64,000 bases of DNA from Clostridium_AM tanneri (lineage in GTDB: Bacteria > Bacillota > Clostridia > Clostridiales > Clostridiaceae): positions 77,618 through 141,617 of the forward strand of contig NZ_JARUJP010000010.1 of the NCBI RefSeq assembly GCF_033659955.1. The letters are read 5' to 3'. Both the position numbers and the translations under genes were made by a program. The notes under the pieces are model-generated. The model made no database searches. It was given only the letters and a program-made list of their open reading frames with translations, and had not been told where the DNA came from. Shown piece after piece: positions 24,628 through 33,578 of the stretch. Each line of letters opens with the position of its first letter. The stretch's first letter is position 1.

Positions 24628-26702
24628 TGTACTTTTTGAAGGGTAATTAGCACAGCTCCATACCCTTCTATCTTTGATATTAAGTTATATACAGGCTTTT
24701 TCTTTGCAAAATCTAAAAATATTCTTGGCTGGGAGATATTATATAAAACCTCCATTTCTTCATCGGTAAGCCTTTTCGGTTTTCCCATAAGCGTCCAGTT
24801 ATTAAAAGCTGATCCTGTTTCTTGCCCTATTTCATACATTGTTACCTTATAATCATATTGAAGGTTCTTAAGAGATAAAGATATTTCTCTTTCAGTAACA
24901 GTTTTTTTTCTTTTATGTTTTGCTGAGTTTTCATTTTCTATAATCTCATTAAGGTCTTCGCTAAAGCTGTAGATAAGAATCTGATAGTTATCTTCATGCC
25001 TTGTTACGATATAGCCATCCTCCTTCTTAATTAAAACATTTCCTAGTCTTGATAAAAAGTAATATGCATAATAGGAGGCTTTTCTTATACCGTTAAGGGT
25101 GGTTATGCCTGGTGAACCAAAGAATAATTCATTGCTCATTACAGAGTTTTCTTCTACAGTATCATAGGCTTTTAAGAACAACATATCCTTTTTTTCATTT
25201 ATAAAGTTATGGATTATATAAGGAAGCATGTAGGAAGTATCAAAAATAGAGTTTACTGTGGTATCCTCTTCAAAGGCTTCTTCTATTATGTCCTCTAATT
25301 CATACTTATCAAATATTTCTTGGGCAGCTTCAATATAATCCTGTGGGAGATCCTTTGCTGTTCTAAATCTCCAATTCTGGATTTCTTCAATACCATAGAG
25401 ATCTAGAAAATATAGTATAAAACTCTCTAGAAGTCTTAAAAACAACTCTATTTCATCAAAGGTCTTATCCAATATAATCATGGGAATAAGCTTAATATCC
25501 ACCATAAACTCCATAAGCTTCTCAACTTCATTCCAATTAAGAAAATCTAAGTTTTTATTAAAATAAATTCTCATATCTTTATGAAATAAATACTGAACTA
25601 TGCCGTATTTAAAACCTATGTTTCTTTGAATATCCTTTACAAAGCTTTGTTCTCTTTCCTTTAATAGCTCTATTCCATCTCCCAAGTTTATTATCTCTTT
25701 CCAATAGTCATTAAGGTCTTCGCCTAGATTAGCCACATCCACATTTATCTTAATTATTTCTTTTTCGTAGTTAAATCTATCATAATCTTCAAGGTAGGGA
25801 GAAATGTAATCAATGGCCTCTTCTATATTAAGCTCTTCATACTTTTTGAATTTTTCATATTTCTTTTCAGGTATATTATTCTTTTTTCTGTACTGAAGAG
25901 GGGTTACATTATAATACATCTTAAAATACTTATTATAATATCTGGTATGAGAGAAGCCTACATCCTCGGAAATTTCCGATATTGTTTTTTCTGTGTCTAA
26001 TAAAAGCTTAACAGATTCATGAACTCTGGTAGAATTTAAAAACTCCTTAAAATTAATACCTGCCATATTTTTTATTTCGTGAGATAGATAATAGGAACTT
26101 AAAAATTCACGTTCAGCTATATCCTGTAAGCTTATCTTATTCATATAGTTATTATAAATAAATTTAGATATTCTGTGATACCGCTCGAATTGTATATCAT
26201 TTTCCTTTAAATCCTCTTCATCATATAATAGATAATGAAAGTTATTGACCAAATGAAATAATAACTTTACCATATGCTTTTCTATTTCTTCGTCATAATC
26301 ATCGCTTTTCTGAATTGCTTCACAGGCAAGTATAGATAAAAATCTTCTTAAGACTTGATATTTTTCTTCTTCCTGTGCCCACTCCTTTGTTGAGTTAGTG
26401 TAAAAATAAATATTTTTCACGTCGTTGTAGTACTTTTCAAAGAATTCTACATCCATTTTAAATATTAGTATTTTATTATCCTCATCATCAGAAAATATTC
26501 TGTGAGGCTCGTCCTCGTTGATTATTTCAATTTCCCTTTCTCGAACCTCATAGGTTTCAGACTCTATCTGAACATATACGGTGCCTTTCAAAACAAATAT
26601 TATTTCTATACATTTATGCCAGTGTAGTGGATATTCCTTAATGGTATTTAAGCTAATGTTAACTGGAAGTTCTTCCGTAAAAGTTACGTATTCCCTTCTC
26701 AT
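24612..26702 (-). CDS. large AraC-family regulator with GH39-like C-terminal domain
   Basis: A 696-residue protein. Residues 10-100 are a cupin (PLHWHKCIEIIFVLKGTVYV). Residues 175-275 are the AraC double helix-turn-helix (ISLQDIAEREFLSSYYLSHE and TISEISEDVGFSHTRYYNKYF). Residues 290-690 resemble the barrel and end domain fused to some AraC proteins related to beta-xylosidase GH39, seen best in FFGSPGITTLNGIRKASYYA. No clear catalytic Glu pair can be assigned, so that domain is likely sugar-sensing. GAGGATGATTT precedes the ATG. No sugar genes adjoin it; its nearest same-strand neighbour is the MATE exporter. Confidence 0.85.
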   Translation of the reverse strand: MRREYVTFTEELPVNISLNTIKEYPLHWHKCIEIIFVLKGTVYVQIESETYEVREREIEIINEDEPHRIFSDDEDNKILIFKMDVEFFEKYYNDVKNIYFYTNSTKEWAQEEEKYQVLRRFLSILACEAIQKSDDYDEEIEKHMVKLLFHLVNNFHYLLYDEEDLKENDIQFERYHRISKFIYNNYMNKISLQDIAEREFLSSYYLSHEIKNMAGINFKEFLNSTRVHESVKLLLDTEKTISEISEDVGFSHTRYYNKYFKMYYNVTPLQYRKKNNIPEKKYEKFKKYEELNIEEAIDYISPYLEDYDRFNYEKEIIKINVDVANLGEDLNDYWKEIINLGDGIELLKEREQSFVKDIQRNIGFKYGIVQYLFHKDMRIYFNKNLDFLNWNEVEKLMEFMVDIKLIPMIILDKTFDEIELFLRLLESFILYFLDLYGIEEIQNWRFRTAKDLPQDYIEAAQEIFDKYELEDIIEEAFEEDTTVNSIFDTSYMLPYIIHNFINEKKDMLFLKAYDTVEENSVMSNELFFGSPGITTLNGIRKASYYAYYFLSRLGNVLIKKEDGYIVTRHEDNYQILIYSFSEDLNEIIENENSAKHKRKKTVTEREISLSLKNLQYDYKVTMYEIGQETGSAFNNWTLMGKPKRLTDEEMEVLYNISQPRIFLDFAKKKPVYNLISKIEGYGAVLITLQKVQKHLF

Positions 26703-27079
26703 AAATCATCCTCATTTCCTTAATTTAATAGTATTGTCATTTAAATTTTATCATATCTAGAAGTAAAAATGCTTTGTATTAAGAATAATTTAACTTTTTA
26801 ACATATATGTTTTATGAAGCGAAGTTGCTGCTGTAAATAATTGTATTAAAAATCTCTATAAGTTATAATGAATTTAAAGTAATAGATGAATTTTATATTT
26901 AGTTATTTTTATGTATAATATTAAAAGGGATATCTAAATAGATAGAGAAGTCTATGAAAGCTTTAAACTATAGTGGAAATAGAATTTGTAATCATTATTA
27001 CTGCTTTACACTTTGCTTTATTATGCAAAGCACAATATAATAGTTCTAGAAAATAGCAAAAGGATAGGAAGTGAAAATT
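26703..27079. promoter_or_regulatory. deoR upstream region with promoter and palindrome
   Basis: TTGCTT (27013-27018) and TATAAT (27036-27041) are 17 bases apart. A palindrome CTTTGC-N8-GCAAAG (27011-27030) covers the -35 and spacer and may be an operator. The rest of this 370-base gap is AT-rich with no ORF or RNA that I can support. Confidence 0.55.
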
Positions 27080-28015
27080 ATGGATAATGAAAAGCAACAA
27101 TTAAGTGTGGAAGTAGCAAGACTCTATTATCAATCAGATTATAGCCAGCAGCAAATTGCGACGCAGCTTGGCATATCAAGACCAACTATATCAAGACTTC
27201 TGCAATACGCCAAAGAAAAGGGTTACGTTAGGATTGATATTATGGACCCCTTTGCTGATTTAGACAAGTTAGCTCATCAATTAAAGGAGAAATACAACCT
27301 AAGAGATGTTCGTGTTGTCTTTTCACCAACAGATGATCATATTTCTATAAGAGAATATATCAGTAAGGAAGCAGCAGAATATTTACAGGATACTATAAAA
27401 AATGGAGACATACTTGGAGTAAGTTGGGGAACAACTATGTATGAAGTGGCTAAAAGGCTTGTTCCGCAAAATGTTAAAGGTGTAGAAGTAGTTCAGTTAA
27501 ATGGAGGTATCAGTCATTCGGAAGAAAACACATATGCATCAGAAACAACAGTTTTTTTCGCTGAAGCTTTTCAAGCAGTACCAAGATACTTACCGCTGCC
27601 AGTAATTTTTGATAGTGCCACTGTAAAACAACTGGTAGAGGAAGACCGCCATATCAAAAACACTATGGAAATGGGAGTTCAAGCAAATGTAGCAATCTTT
27701 ACCGTTGGTGCAATTCATGATGAAGCACTACTTTTTCGTTTAAGCTACTTAAGTGAAAAAGAGAAGGAATTATTAAAGCAAAAAAGCGTAGGAGATATCT
27801 GTGCTCGATTTTTCGATGAAAAAGGTCAAATCTGTTGCGAACAAATTAATAGCCGTACTATAGGAATATCCTTAGATTCTCTTAAACAAAAGGAAAAGTC
27901 TATTCTAGTAGCAGGTGGTAAATATAAAGTAAGAGCGATAAAAGGAGCCTTAGAAGGAAAAAATGCCAATATTTTAATTACAGATCAATACACTGCAAAG
28001 AAGCTTTTAGAATAG
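27080..28015 (+). CDS. deoR: deoxyribonucleoside operon regulator, SorC/DeoR (Bacillus) type
   Basis: A 311-residue regulator of the SorC family, like Bacillus subtilis DeoR, which binds deoxyribose 5-phosphate and represses dra-nupC-pdp. The N-terminal helix-turn-helix is YSQQQIATQLGISRPTISRL (about 19-38). The sugar-phosphate domain follows (NGDILGVSWGTTMYEVAKRL, LNGGISHSEEN). The GTG at 27071 is in frame, but the ATG at 27080 after AGGAAGTGA is preferred. It heads the cdd-deoC-nupC-deoB-pdp cluster, and two operator-like sites matching the B. subtilis DeoR site follow it. Confidence 0.92.
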   Translation: MDNEKQQLSVEVARLYYQSDYSQQQIATQLGISRPTISRLLQYAKEKGYVRIDIMDPFADLDKLAHQLKEKYNLRDVRVVFSPTDDHISIREYISKEAAEYLQDTIKNGDILGVSWGTTMYEVAKRLVPQNVKGVEVVQLNGGISHSEENTYASETTVFFAEAFQAVPRYLPLPVIFDSATVKQLVEEDRHIKNTMEMGVQANVAIFTVGAIHDEALLFRLSYLSEKEKELLKQKSVGDICARFFDEKGQICCEQINSRTIGISLDSLKQKEKSILVAGGKYKVRAIKGALEGKNANILITDQYTAKKLLE

Positions 28016-28020
28016 AGGAT

Positions 28021-28070
28021 GAACAAAATTTCATTTATATCTTTACAAATGTGCAAAAAACCTTTATTAT
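28021..28070 (+). promoter_or_regulatory. cdd promoter with DeoR-type operator
   Basis: GAACAAAATTTCAT (28021-28034) equals the core of the B. subtilis DeoR operator as I recall it (ATTGAACAAAATTTCAAT). A second half, ACAAATGTGCAAA, covers the -35. TTTACA (28042-28047) and TATTAT (28065-28070) are 17 apart. Confidence 0.7.
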
Positions 28071-28104
28071 AAAATCATAATCAATAGGAAAAGGAGTAAT
28101 TGAT

Positions 28105-28503
28105 ATGGATTACAAAATGTTAGTTTCCAAGGCTTTTGAAGGAAGAAAGAATGCTTATGTTCCTTACTCTAACTTTAAAGTTGGAGCGGCAGTAGTAACT
28201 GAAGATGGAACAATATATACAGGTTGTAACATAGAAAATGCATCCTATGGAGCAACTAATTGTGCAGAAAGAACAGCAATATTTAAAGCAATGTCAGAAG
28301 GTCATAGAGAAATTAAAGCAATAGCTATAGTAGGAGTAGAAAACGACTACACTTACCCTTGCGGCATATGCAGACAGGTAATAGCAGAATTTGCTTCAGA
28401 AGATGTTAAAATAATCTTAGGAAAGAATGAAAACGAATTTATAGTTAAATCATTGGAGGAAATTTTACCAGGGGCTTTCACAAAGAAGGATCTGGAAAAG
28501 TAA
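28105..28503 (+). CDS. cdd: cytidine deaminase
   Basis: A 132-residue zinc enzyme that deaminates cytidine and deoxycytidine to (deoxy)uridine. Zinc and catalytic residues are in NCAERTAIF and PCGICRQV, with the substrate segment YVPYSNFKVGAAV. Length is standard for the homotetrameric class. It lies behind a DeoR-type operator, so it is part of the deoxyribonucleoside regulon. A hairpin terminator separates it from deoC. Confidence 0.96.
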   Translation: MDYKMLVSKAFEGRKNAYVPYSNFKVGAAVVTEDGTIYTGCNIENASYGATNCAERTAIFKAMSEGHREIKAIAIVGVENDYTYPCGICRQVIAEFASEDVKIILGKNENEFIVKSLEEILPGAFTKKDLEK

Positions 28504-28518
28504 TGATATATTAAATTT

Positions 28519-28576
28519 AAAGCATACTATTGTAATCCTTTTCTTTATAAAAGGTTACAATAAAGTATGCTTTTAC
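28519..28576 (+). terminator. long terminator hairpin after cdd
   Basis: AAAGCATACTATTGTAATCC and a downstream arm ending AAAGTATGCTTTT form a long, slightly imperfect stem followed by T-rich sequence. It ends the deoR-cdd transcript before the deoC promoter. Confidence 0.7.
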
Positions 28577-28630
28577 TTTTTTACCACTAAAAGATCTATA
28601 AATCATTGAATAATTTGTAAAATATTATTT

Positions 28631-28681
28631 TGAACAAATTTTCATTAATTACTTTACAAATGTTCAAAAAGGTTTTATTAT
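28631..28681 (+). promoter_or_regulatory. deoC promoter with DeoR-type operator
   Basis: TGAACAAATTTTCAT (28631-28645) and TTTACAAATGTTCA (28653-28666) form an inverted pair. TTTACA (28653-28658) and TATTAT (28676-28681) are 17 apart. The layout is the same as before cdd. Confidence 0.72.
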
Positions 28682-28717
28682 ATTACTATAATTTAAACAA
28701 GAAAGGGAGATATATAA

Positions 28718-29365
28718 ATGAACATTGCTAAGATGATTGATCACACTGTGTTGAAACCGGATACAACAAAGGAGCAAATCCTTAAGTTAATAGAGGAAGC
28801 AAGAGAATATAAATTTGCATCTGTTTGTGTAAATCCAGTTTGGGTTAAGACAGCAAGTGAAGGACTAAAGGATACTGGAGTTGATGTATGTACTGTTATA
28901 GGATTCCCTCTAGGAGCTAGTACAACTGAAACAAAAGCTTTTGAAACAAAGGATGCTATCAAAAATGGTGCTACAGAAGTAGACATGGTTATAAACATTG
29001 GTGAGTTAAAGGATAAAAACGATGTTTATGTAGAAGAAGATATCAGAGCTGTTGTTGAAGCGGCAAAGGGAAAAGCCTTAGTAAAGGTAATTATTGAAAC
29101 TTGTCTTTTAACAGAAGAGGAGAAAGTAAGAGCTTGTGAGTTATCTAAAAAAGCAGGTGCAGATTTTGTAAAGACATCAACAGGATTCTCTAAAGGTGGA
29201 GCTACTGTAGAAGATATTAGATTAATGCGTAAAACAGTAGGTGAAAATATAGGTGTTAAAGCTTCCGGTGGTGTTCATAACAAAGAAGAAGCTATGCAAA
29301 TGATAGAAGCTGGTGCAAGTCGTATCGGTGCAAGCGCAAGTATTGCTATCGTTTCTGAAAATTAA
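28718..29365 (+). CDS. deoC: deoxyribose-phosphate aldolase
   Basis: A 215-residue class-I aldolase that splits deoxyribose 5-phosphate to acetaldehyde and glyceraldehyde 3-phosphate. The Schiff-base Lys is in DFVKTSTGFS and the second active-site Lys in LVKVIIETCLL. The phosphate site GVKASGGVHN is present. GGGAGATATATAA precedes the ATG. It is the first gene of the deoC-nupC-deoB-pdp run, although nupC also has promoter-like sequence. Confidence 0.97.
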   Translation: MNIAKMIDHTVLKPDTTKEQILKLIEEAREYKFASVCVNPVWVKTASEGLKDTGVDVCTVIGFPLGASTTETKAFETKDAIKNGATEVDMVINIGELKDKNDVYVEEDIRAVVEAAKGKALVKVIIETCLLTEEEKVRACELSKKAGADFVKTSTGFSKGGATVEDIRLMRKTVGENIGVKASGGVHNKEEAMQMIEAGASRIGASASIAIVSEN

Positions 29366-29418
29366 GTAGTGGAATCTTTAGATAACAAATAGCTATTTAT
29401 AAATACTACTAAGAGAAG

Positions 29419-29471
29419 CATCCAGTTTTGTGACAACCTAAGGTTTTAGAGTATAAATACAAAGCTGGATG
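29419..29471 (+). terminator. hairpin CATCCAGTTTTGT / ACAAAGCTGGATG
   Basis: Thirteen-base arms with one internal mismatch are followed by TTAAAATTTATTTTTTT. It probably attenuates transcription between deoC and nupC. Its loop holds GTGACAACCTAAGG, nearly repeated at 49643-49656. Confidence 0.6.
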
Positions 29472-29577
29472 TTAAAATTTATTTTTTTTATCAGTAAATA
29501 TGAATAAAAATTTTTAGCTGTAATCGTTATATAATATGGTATTAATAAACTTGTAGTTTATAAGGAGGAGCATTTGA

Positions 29578-30804
29578 ATGAAATATATTATAGGAATTAT
29601 AGGTTTAGTTGTTGCACTAGGACTTGCATGGATTGCCAGCAGCGATAAGAAAAATGTAAAATACAAACCTATTGTAACAATGATTGTTTTACAATTCATA
29701 CTTGGATTTGCGCTATTAAATACAGAAGCAGGTAATATCTTAGTAGGTGGTATAGCAAGTGGCTTTGAAGTATTACTTAAATGTGCCGCAGAAGGTGTAA
29801 ACTTTGTATTTGGCGGTATAGTTAATGATAACCAGTTTACATTCTTTATCGGTGTTCTTTTACCAATAGTATTTATTTCAGCATTAATTGGTATTTTACA
29901 GCACTGGAAGATACTTCCTTTTGTAGTCAAATATATTGGACTAGTTTTAAGTAAAGTAAACGGAATGGGTAAATTAGAATCTTATAATGCAGTGGCATCA
30001 GCTATTCTTGGACAATCAGAGGTATTTATATCAGTTAAAAAACAACTTGGATTATTACCAAAACATCGTCTATATACTCTATGTGCCTCAGCGATGTCAA
30101 CAGTATCTATGTCAATCGTAGGATCTTATATGGTTCTTTTAAAACCTAAGTATGTTGTAACAGCATTAGTGTTAAACTTATTTGGTGGATTTATTATAGC
30201 TTCAATTATAAATCCATATACTGTAACAGATGAAGAAGATATTTTAGAAGTTGAACAAGAACAAGCATCCGCAGAAGCTGCTATAACAAGTGATTCTCAA
30301 GTTAAGCAGAAACAAACATTCTTCGAGGTTCTTGGAGAATATATTATGGATGGTTTCAAGGTAGCAGTTATAGTTGCAGCTATGTTAATTGGATTCGTAG
30401 CAATAATAGCTATGGTTAATACAATGTTCAAAGGAATATTCGGTATTTCATTCCAGGATATGCTGGGATATGTATTCTCACCATTTGCATTCTTAATGGG
30501 AGTACCTTTAAGTGAGTCAATAGGAGCAGCAAGTATAATGGCAACTAAATTAGTATCTAACGAGTTCGTTGCAATGAACCTATTAGCAGGTGGAACTATT
30601 CAGTTATCAGCAAGAGCAACAGCCATTGTTTCAGTATTCTTAGTTTCTTTCGCAAACTTCTCATCTATAGGAATTATTGCAGGAGCAGTAAAGGGACTTC
30701 ATGAAGAACAAGGAAACGTAGTTGCACGTTTTGGTTTAAAATTACTATATGGTGCAACTCTAGTAAGTGTATTAACAGCAACTATTGTTGGATTAATCGT
30801 ATAA
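29578..30804 (+). CDS. nupC: concentrative nucleoside transporter (CNT)
   Basis: A 408-residue inner-membrane nucleoside symporter with about nine to ten hydrophobic segments. The CNT core is recognised in ILGQSEVFISVK (substrate and ion site) and in GVPLSESIGAASIMATKLVSNEF. An acidic/Gln-rich loop (residues 218-245) lies in the middle. It brings deoxyribonucleosides to the enzymes encoded around it. It starts with ATG after AAGGAGGAGCATTTGA. Confidence 0.94.
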   Translation: MKYIIGIIGLVVALGLAWIASSDKKNVKYKPIVTMIVLQFILGFALLNTEAGNILVGGIASGFEVLLKCAAEGVNFVFGGIVNDNQFTFFIGVLLPIVFISALIGILQHWKILPFVVKYIGLVLSKVNGMGKLESYNAVASAILGQSEVFISVKKQLGLLPKHRLYTLCASAMSTVSMSIVGSYMVLLKPKYVVTALVLNLFGGFIIASIINPYTVTDEEDILEVEQEQASAEAAITSDSQVKQKQTFFEVLGEYIMDGFKVAVIVAAMLIGFVAIIAMVNTMFKGIFGISFQDMLGYVFSPFAFLMGVPLSESIGAASIMATKLVSNEFVAMNLLAGGTIQLSARATAIVSVFLVSFANFSSIGIIAGAVKGLHEEQGNVVARFGLKLLYGATLVSVLTATIVGLIV

Positions 30805-30828
30805 AGTAAAAGAAAGAAGGAATTAATA

Positions 30829-32010
30829 ATGAAAGCTTTTAAAAGGATACATGTCATTGTTATGGATTCAGTAGGTATTGGTGAGTCACCAGATTCAAAG
30901 GAATTTGATGACTTAGGTGTCAACACATTAGCTCATATTGCTGAAGCTAAAAATGGACTTAATATGCCTTATATGGCTGAGTTAGGCTTATCTAATATTC
31001 ATGACATTAAAGGTGTAGAAAAAGCTATTCATCCAAAGGCTTACTTTGGAAAGATGCAGGAACTTTCCTGTGGAAAAGACACAATGACTGGCCATTGGGA
31101 AATGATGGGCCTATACATTGATACACCTTTCCGTGTTTTCCCAGATGGTTTTCCTCAGGAATTAATCGAAAAAATAGAAACTTTCTCTGGAAGAAAAGTT
31201 ATCGGCAATAAACCAGCTAGTGGAACAGAGATTATAAAGGAATTTGGTGAAAGGCAACTTGAAACAGGAGAACTAATAGTATATACCTCTGCAGATTCAG
31301 TACTTCAAATAGCTGCCAATGAAGAAATTATACCTTTAGAGGAGCTGTATAAAATCTGTGAGTATTGCCGTAAAATAACTCTAGAAGAGCCTTATACACT
31401 TGGAAGAATTATTGCTAGACCATTTGTGGGCAGATCTGTAGATACTTTCAAGAGAACTTCTAATCGTCACGACTACGCTTTAAAGCCTTTTGGCGATACA
31501 GTAATGAATTATCTGCAGCAGGCTAACTTAGATTCTATTGCTCTTGGAAAAATCTCAGATATATTTAATGGAGAAGGTGTAACAAGATCAATTAAAACTG
31601 TTTCTAACATGGATGGAATGGATAAATTTATTTCCTTACTAGATGAAGACTTCCAGGGCATCAGTTTTCTTAACTTAGTAGATTTTGATGCGGCTTATGG
31701 ACATCGTCGTGATCCTATTGGTTACGGAGATGCTTTAGAGGAATTTGATGGAAGATTACCAGAGGTCTTTGAAAAATTACAGGAAGATGATCTGCTTATA
31801 ATTACAGCAGACCATGGAAATGATCCAGCTTACAAGGGAACAGATCATACAAGGGAGTTTGTACCATTACTTGCTTATTCCAAGAGATTTAAGGAAGGAA
31901 AGGAATTAGGGGTACGTAAAGCCTTTGCTGATATAGGAGCAACAATCTCAGACAACTTTAATATACAAATGCCAAAGTATGGCGAAAGCTTTTTACAAAA
32001 ATTAATATAA
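30829..32010 (+). CDS. deoB: phosphopentomutase
   Basis: A 393-residue alkaline-phosphatase-fold mutase that converts (deoxy)ribose 1-phosphate to the 5-phosphate. Metal-site motifs are VIVMDSVGIGESPDS, GKDTMTGHWEM (phospho-acceptor Thr) and TADHGNDPAYKGTDHTRE. It lies 24 bases after nupC, with GAAAGAAGGAATTAAT as ribosome site. Its product is the DeoC substrate. Confidence 0.97.
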   Translation: MKAFKRIHVIVMDSVGIGESPDSKEFDDLGVNTLAHIAEAKNGLNMPYMAELGLSNIHDIKGVEKAIHPKAYFGKMQELSCGKDTMTGHWEMMGLYIDTPFRVFPDGFPQELIEKIETFSGRKVIGNKPASGTEIIKEFGERQLETGELIVYTSADSVLQIAANEEIIPLEELYKICEYCRKITLEEPYTLGRIIARPFVGRSVDTFKRTSNRHDYALKPFGDTVMNYLQQANLDSIALGKISDIFNGEGVTRSIKTVSNMDGMDKFISLLDEDFQGISFLNLVDFDAAYGHRRDPIGYGDALEEFDGRLPEVFEKLQEDDLLIITADHGNDPAYKGTDHTREFVPLLAYSKRFKEGKELGVRKAFADIGATISDNFNIQMPKYGESFLQKLI

Positions 32011-32027
32011 AAAGGTGGTATGAAAAA

Positions 32028-33329
32028 ATGAGAATGGTAGACATAATTGCAAGAAAACGTGATGGAAAAGAATTAACAACAGAAGAAATCAAATTTTTCA
32101 TAGAAGGCTATACTAAAGGAACAATTCCTGATTATCAAGCAAGTGCTTTAGCAATGGCTATATACTTCCAAGATATGAATGACCGTGAAAGAGCAGATTT
32201 AACAATGGCAATGGTTAACTCTGGAGAAACTATTGATTTATCAGCAATCGAAGGTATAAAGGTAGATAAGCACTCAACAGGCGGTGTTGGTGATACAACA
32301 ACTCTTGTTTTAGCACCACTTGTAGCTGCACTAGATGTACCAGTAGCTAAGATGTCTGGTCGTGGTTTAGGTCATACTGGAGGAACTATTGATAAGTTAG
32401 AAGCTATTGAAGGTTTTCATGTAGAAATCACTAAGGATCAGTTTATTGAATTAGTTAACCGTGATAAGGTTGCTGTAATTGGTCAAAGTGGTAACTTAAC
32501 TCCAGCAGATAAGAAGTTATATGCACTTCGTGACGTAACTGGAACTGTTAATTCAATTCCTTTAATTGCAAGCTCAATAATGAGTAAGAAAATTGCAGCA
32601 GGAGCGGACGCTATAGTACTAGACGTTAAAACTGGTGCAGGAGCATTTATGAAAACTAATGAAGATGCAGAAGCTTTAGCTCGTGCAATGGTTAAAATAG
32701 GTAACAACGTAGGAAGAAACACTATGGCAATAATTTCTGATATGTCACAGCCATTAGGATTTGCTATTGGTAACGCTCTTGAAGTAAAAGAAGCTATTGA
32801 TACTTTAAAGGGAGAAGGTCCAGAGGATTTAACAGAACTTGTTTTAACCCTTGGAAGCCAAATGGTTGTATTAGCTAAAAAGGCAAGTACATTAGAGGAA
32901 GCAAGAGAAATGCTTGTTGAAGTAATGAAAAATGGTAAAGCTTTAGAGAAGTTCAAAGTATTCTTAAAGAACCAAGGTGGAGATGCATCTGTTGTAGACA
33001 GTCCAGAAAAGTTACCACAAGCAAAATATATAATTGAAGTTCCAGCTAAGGAAAGTGGATATGTTTCTAACATTGTAGCTGACGAAATCGGTGTGGCAGC
33101 TATGATTTTAGGTGCAGGAAGAGCTACAAAAGAAGATGAAATTGATTTAGCTGTAGGATTAATGTTACGTAAAAAAGTAGGCGACAAGGTAGAAAAGGGA
33201 GAAAGCCTTGTAACTATTTACTCAAATCGTGAAGATGTAGCAAGCGTAATGGATAAGATTTATGCAAACATTTCTATAAGCAGTGAATCAGTAAATCCAG
33301 TGTTAATCCACAAAATAATTACAGAATAA
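32028..33329 (+). CDS. pdp: pyrimidine-nucleoside phosphorylase
   Basis: A 433-residue phosphorylase that cleaves thymidine, deoxyuridine and uridine to base plus (deoxy)ribose 1-phosphate. Motifs are KHSTGGVGDTTTLVLAPL, SGRGLGHTGGTIDKLE (family signature) and DVKTGAGAFM. The start matches the known Bacillus N-terminus MRMVDII. It completes the path nucleoside to sugar 1-phosphate to 5-phosphate to acetaldehyde and G3P. A strong terminator follows. Confidence 0.97.
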   Translation: MRMVDIIARKRDGKELTTEEIKFFIEGYTKGTIPDYQASALAMAIYFQDMNDRERADLTMAMVNSGETIDLSAIEGIKVDKHSTGGVGDTTTLVLAPLVAALDVPVAKMSGRGLGHTGGTIDKLEAIEGFHVEITKDQFIELVNRDKVAVIGQSGNLTPADKKLYALRDVTGTVNSIPLIASSIMSKKIAAGADAIVLDVKTGAGAFMKTNEDAEALARAMVKIGNNVGRNTMAIISDMSQPLGFAIGNALEVKEAIDTLKGEGPEDLTELVLTLGSQMVVLAKKASTLEEAREMLVEVMKNGKALEKFKVFLKNQGGDASVVDSPEKLPQAKYIIEVPAKESGYVSNIVADEIGVAAMILGAGRATKEDEIDLAVGLMLRKKVGDKVEKGESLVTIYSNREDVASVMDKIYANISISSESVNPVLIHKIITE

Positions 33330-33337
33330 GCATATTT

Positions 33338-33377
33338 ATAAGCAGTAGGACTTTAAAAAACCTACTGCTTATTTTTA
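33338..33377 (+). terminator. intrinsic terminator of the deo operon
   Basis: ATAAGCAGTAGG pairs perfectly with CCTACTGCTTAT, followed by TTTTTATA. Confidence 0.88.
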
Positions 33378-33422
33378 TAGGTTAAAGAAATTAAATTAAT
33401 AATAGCCTACAGATATAGGCAA

Positions 33423-33545
33423 CTAAGATAACCTGTTATATAAATATATAATAATATATAGATTCAGGCATCCAGTATAATTTCTTGCATAAACATATAA
33501 TTATGTATAGACATAAATAGCTAAGATAACTTATAATATAACAGG
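33423..33545 (+). repeat. direct and inverted repeats before the PRPP synthetase-like gene
   Basis: CTAAGATAAC occurs at 33423-33432 and again at 33521-33530. CCTGTTATAT (33432-33441) is inverted as ATATAACAGG (33536-33545). They frame the upstream region and may be regulator sites or arms of a long-range hairpin. Confidence 0.5.
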
Positions 33546-33578
33546 AAAATAGCAGTACTTTAAGAAAAGAGGATTGAG

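Noticed and set aside
32483..33187. 234-residue minus-strand frame inside pdp
   Set aside because: It is the antisense shadow of a fully conserved phosphorylase gene with no ribosome site of its own.
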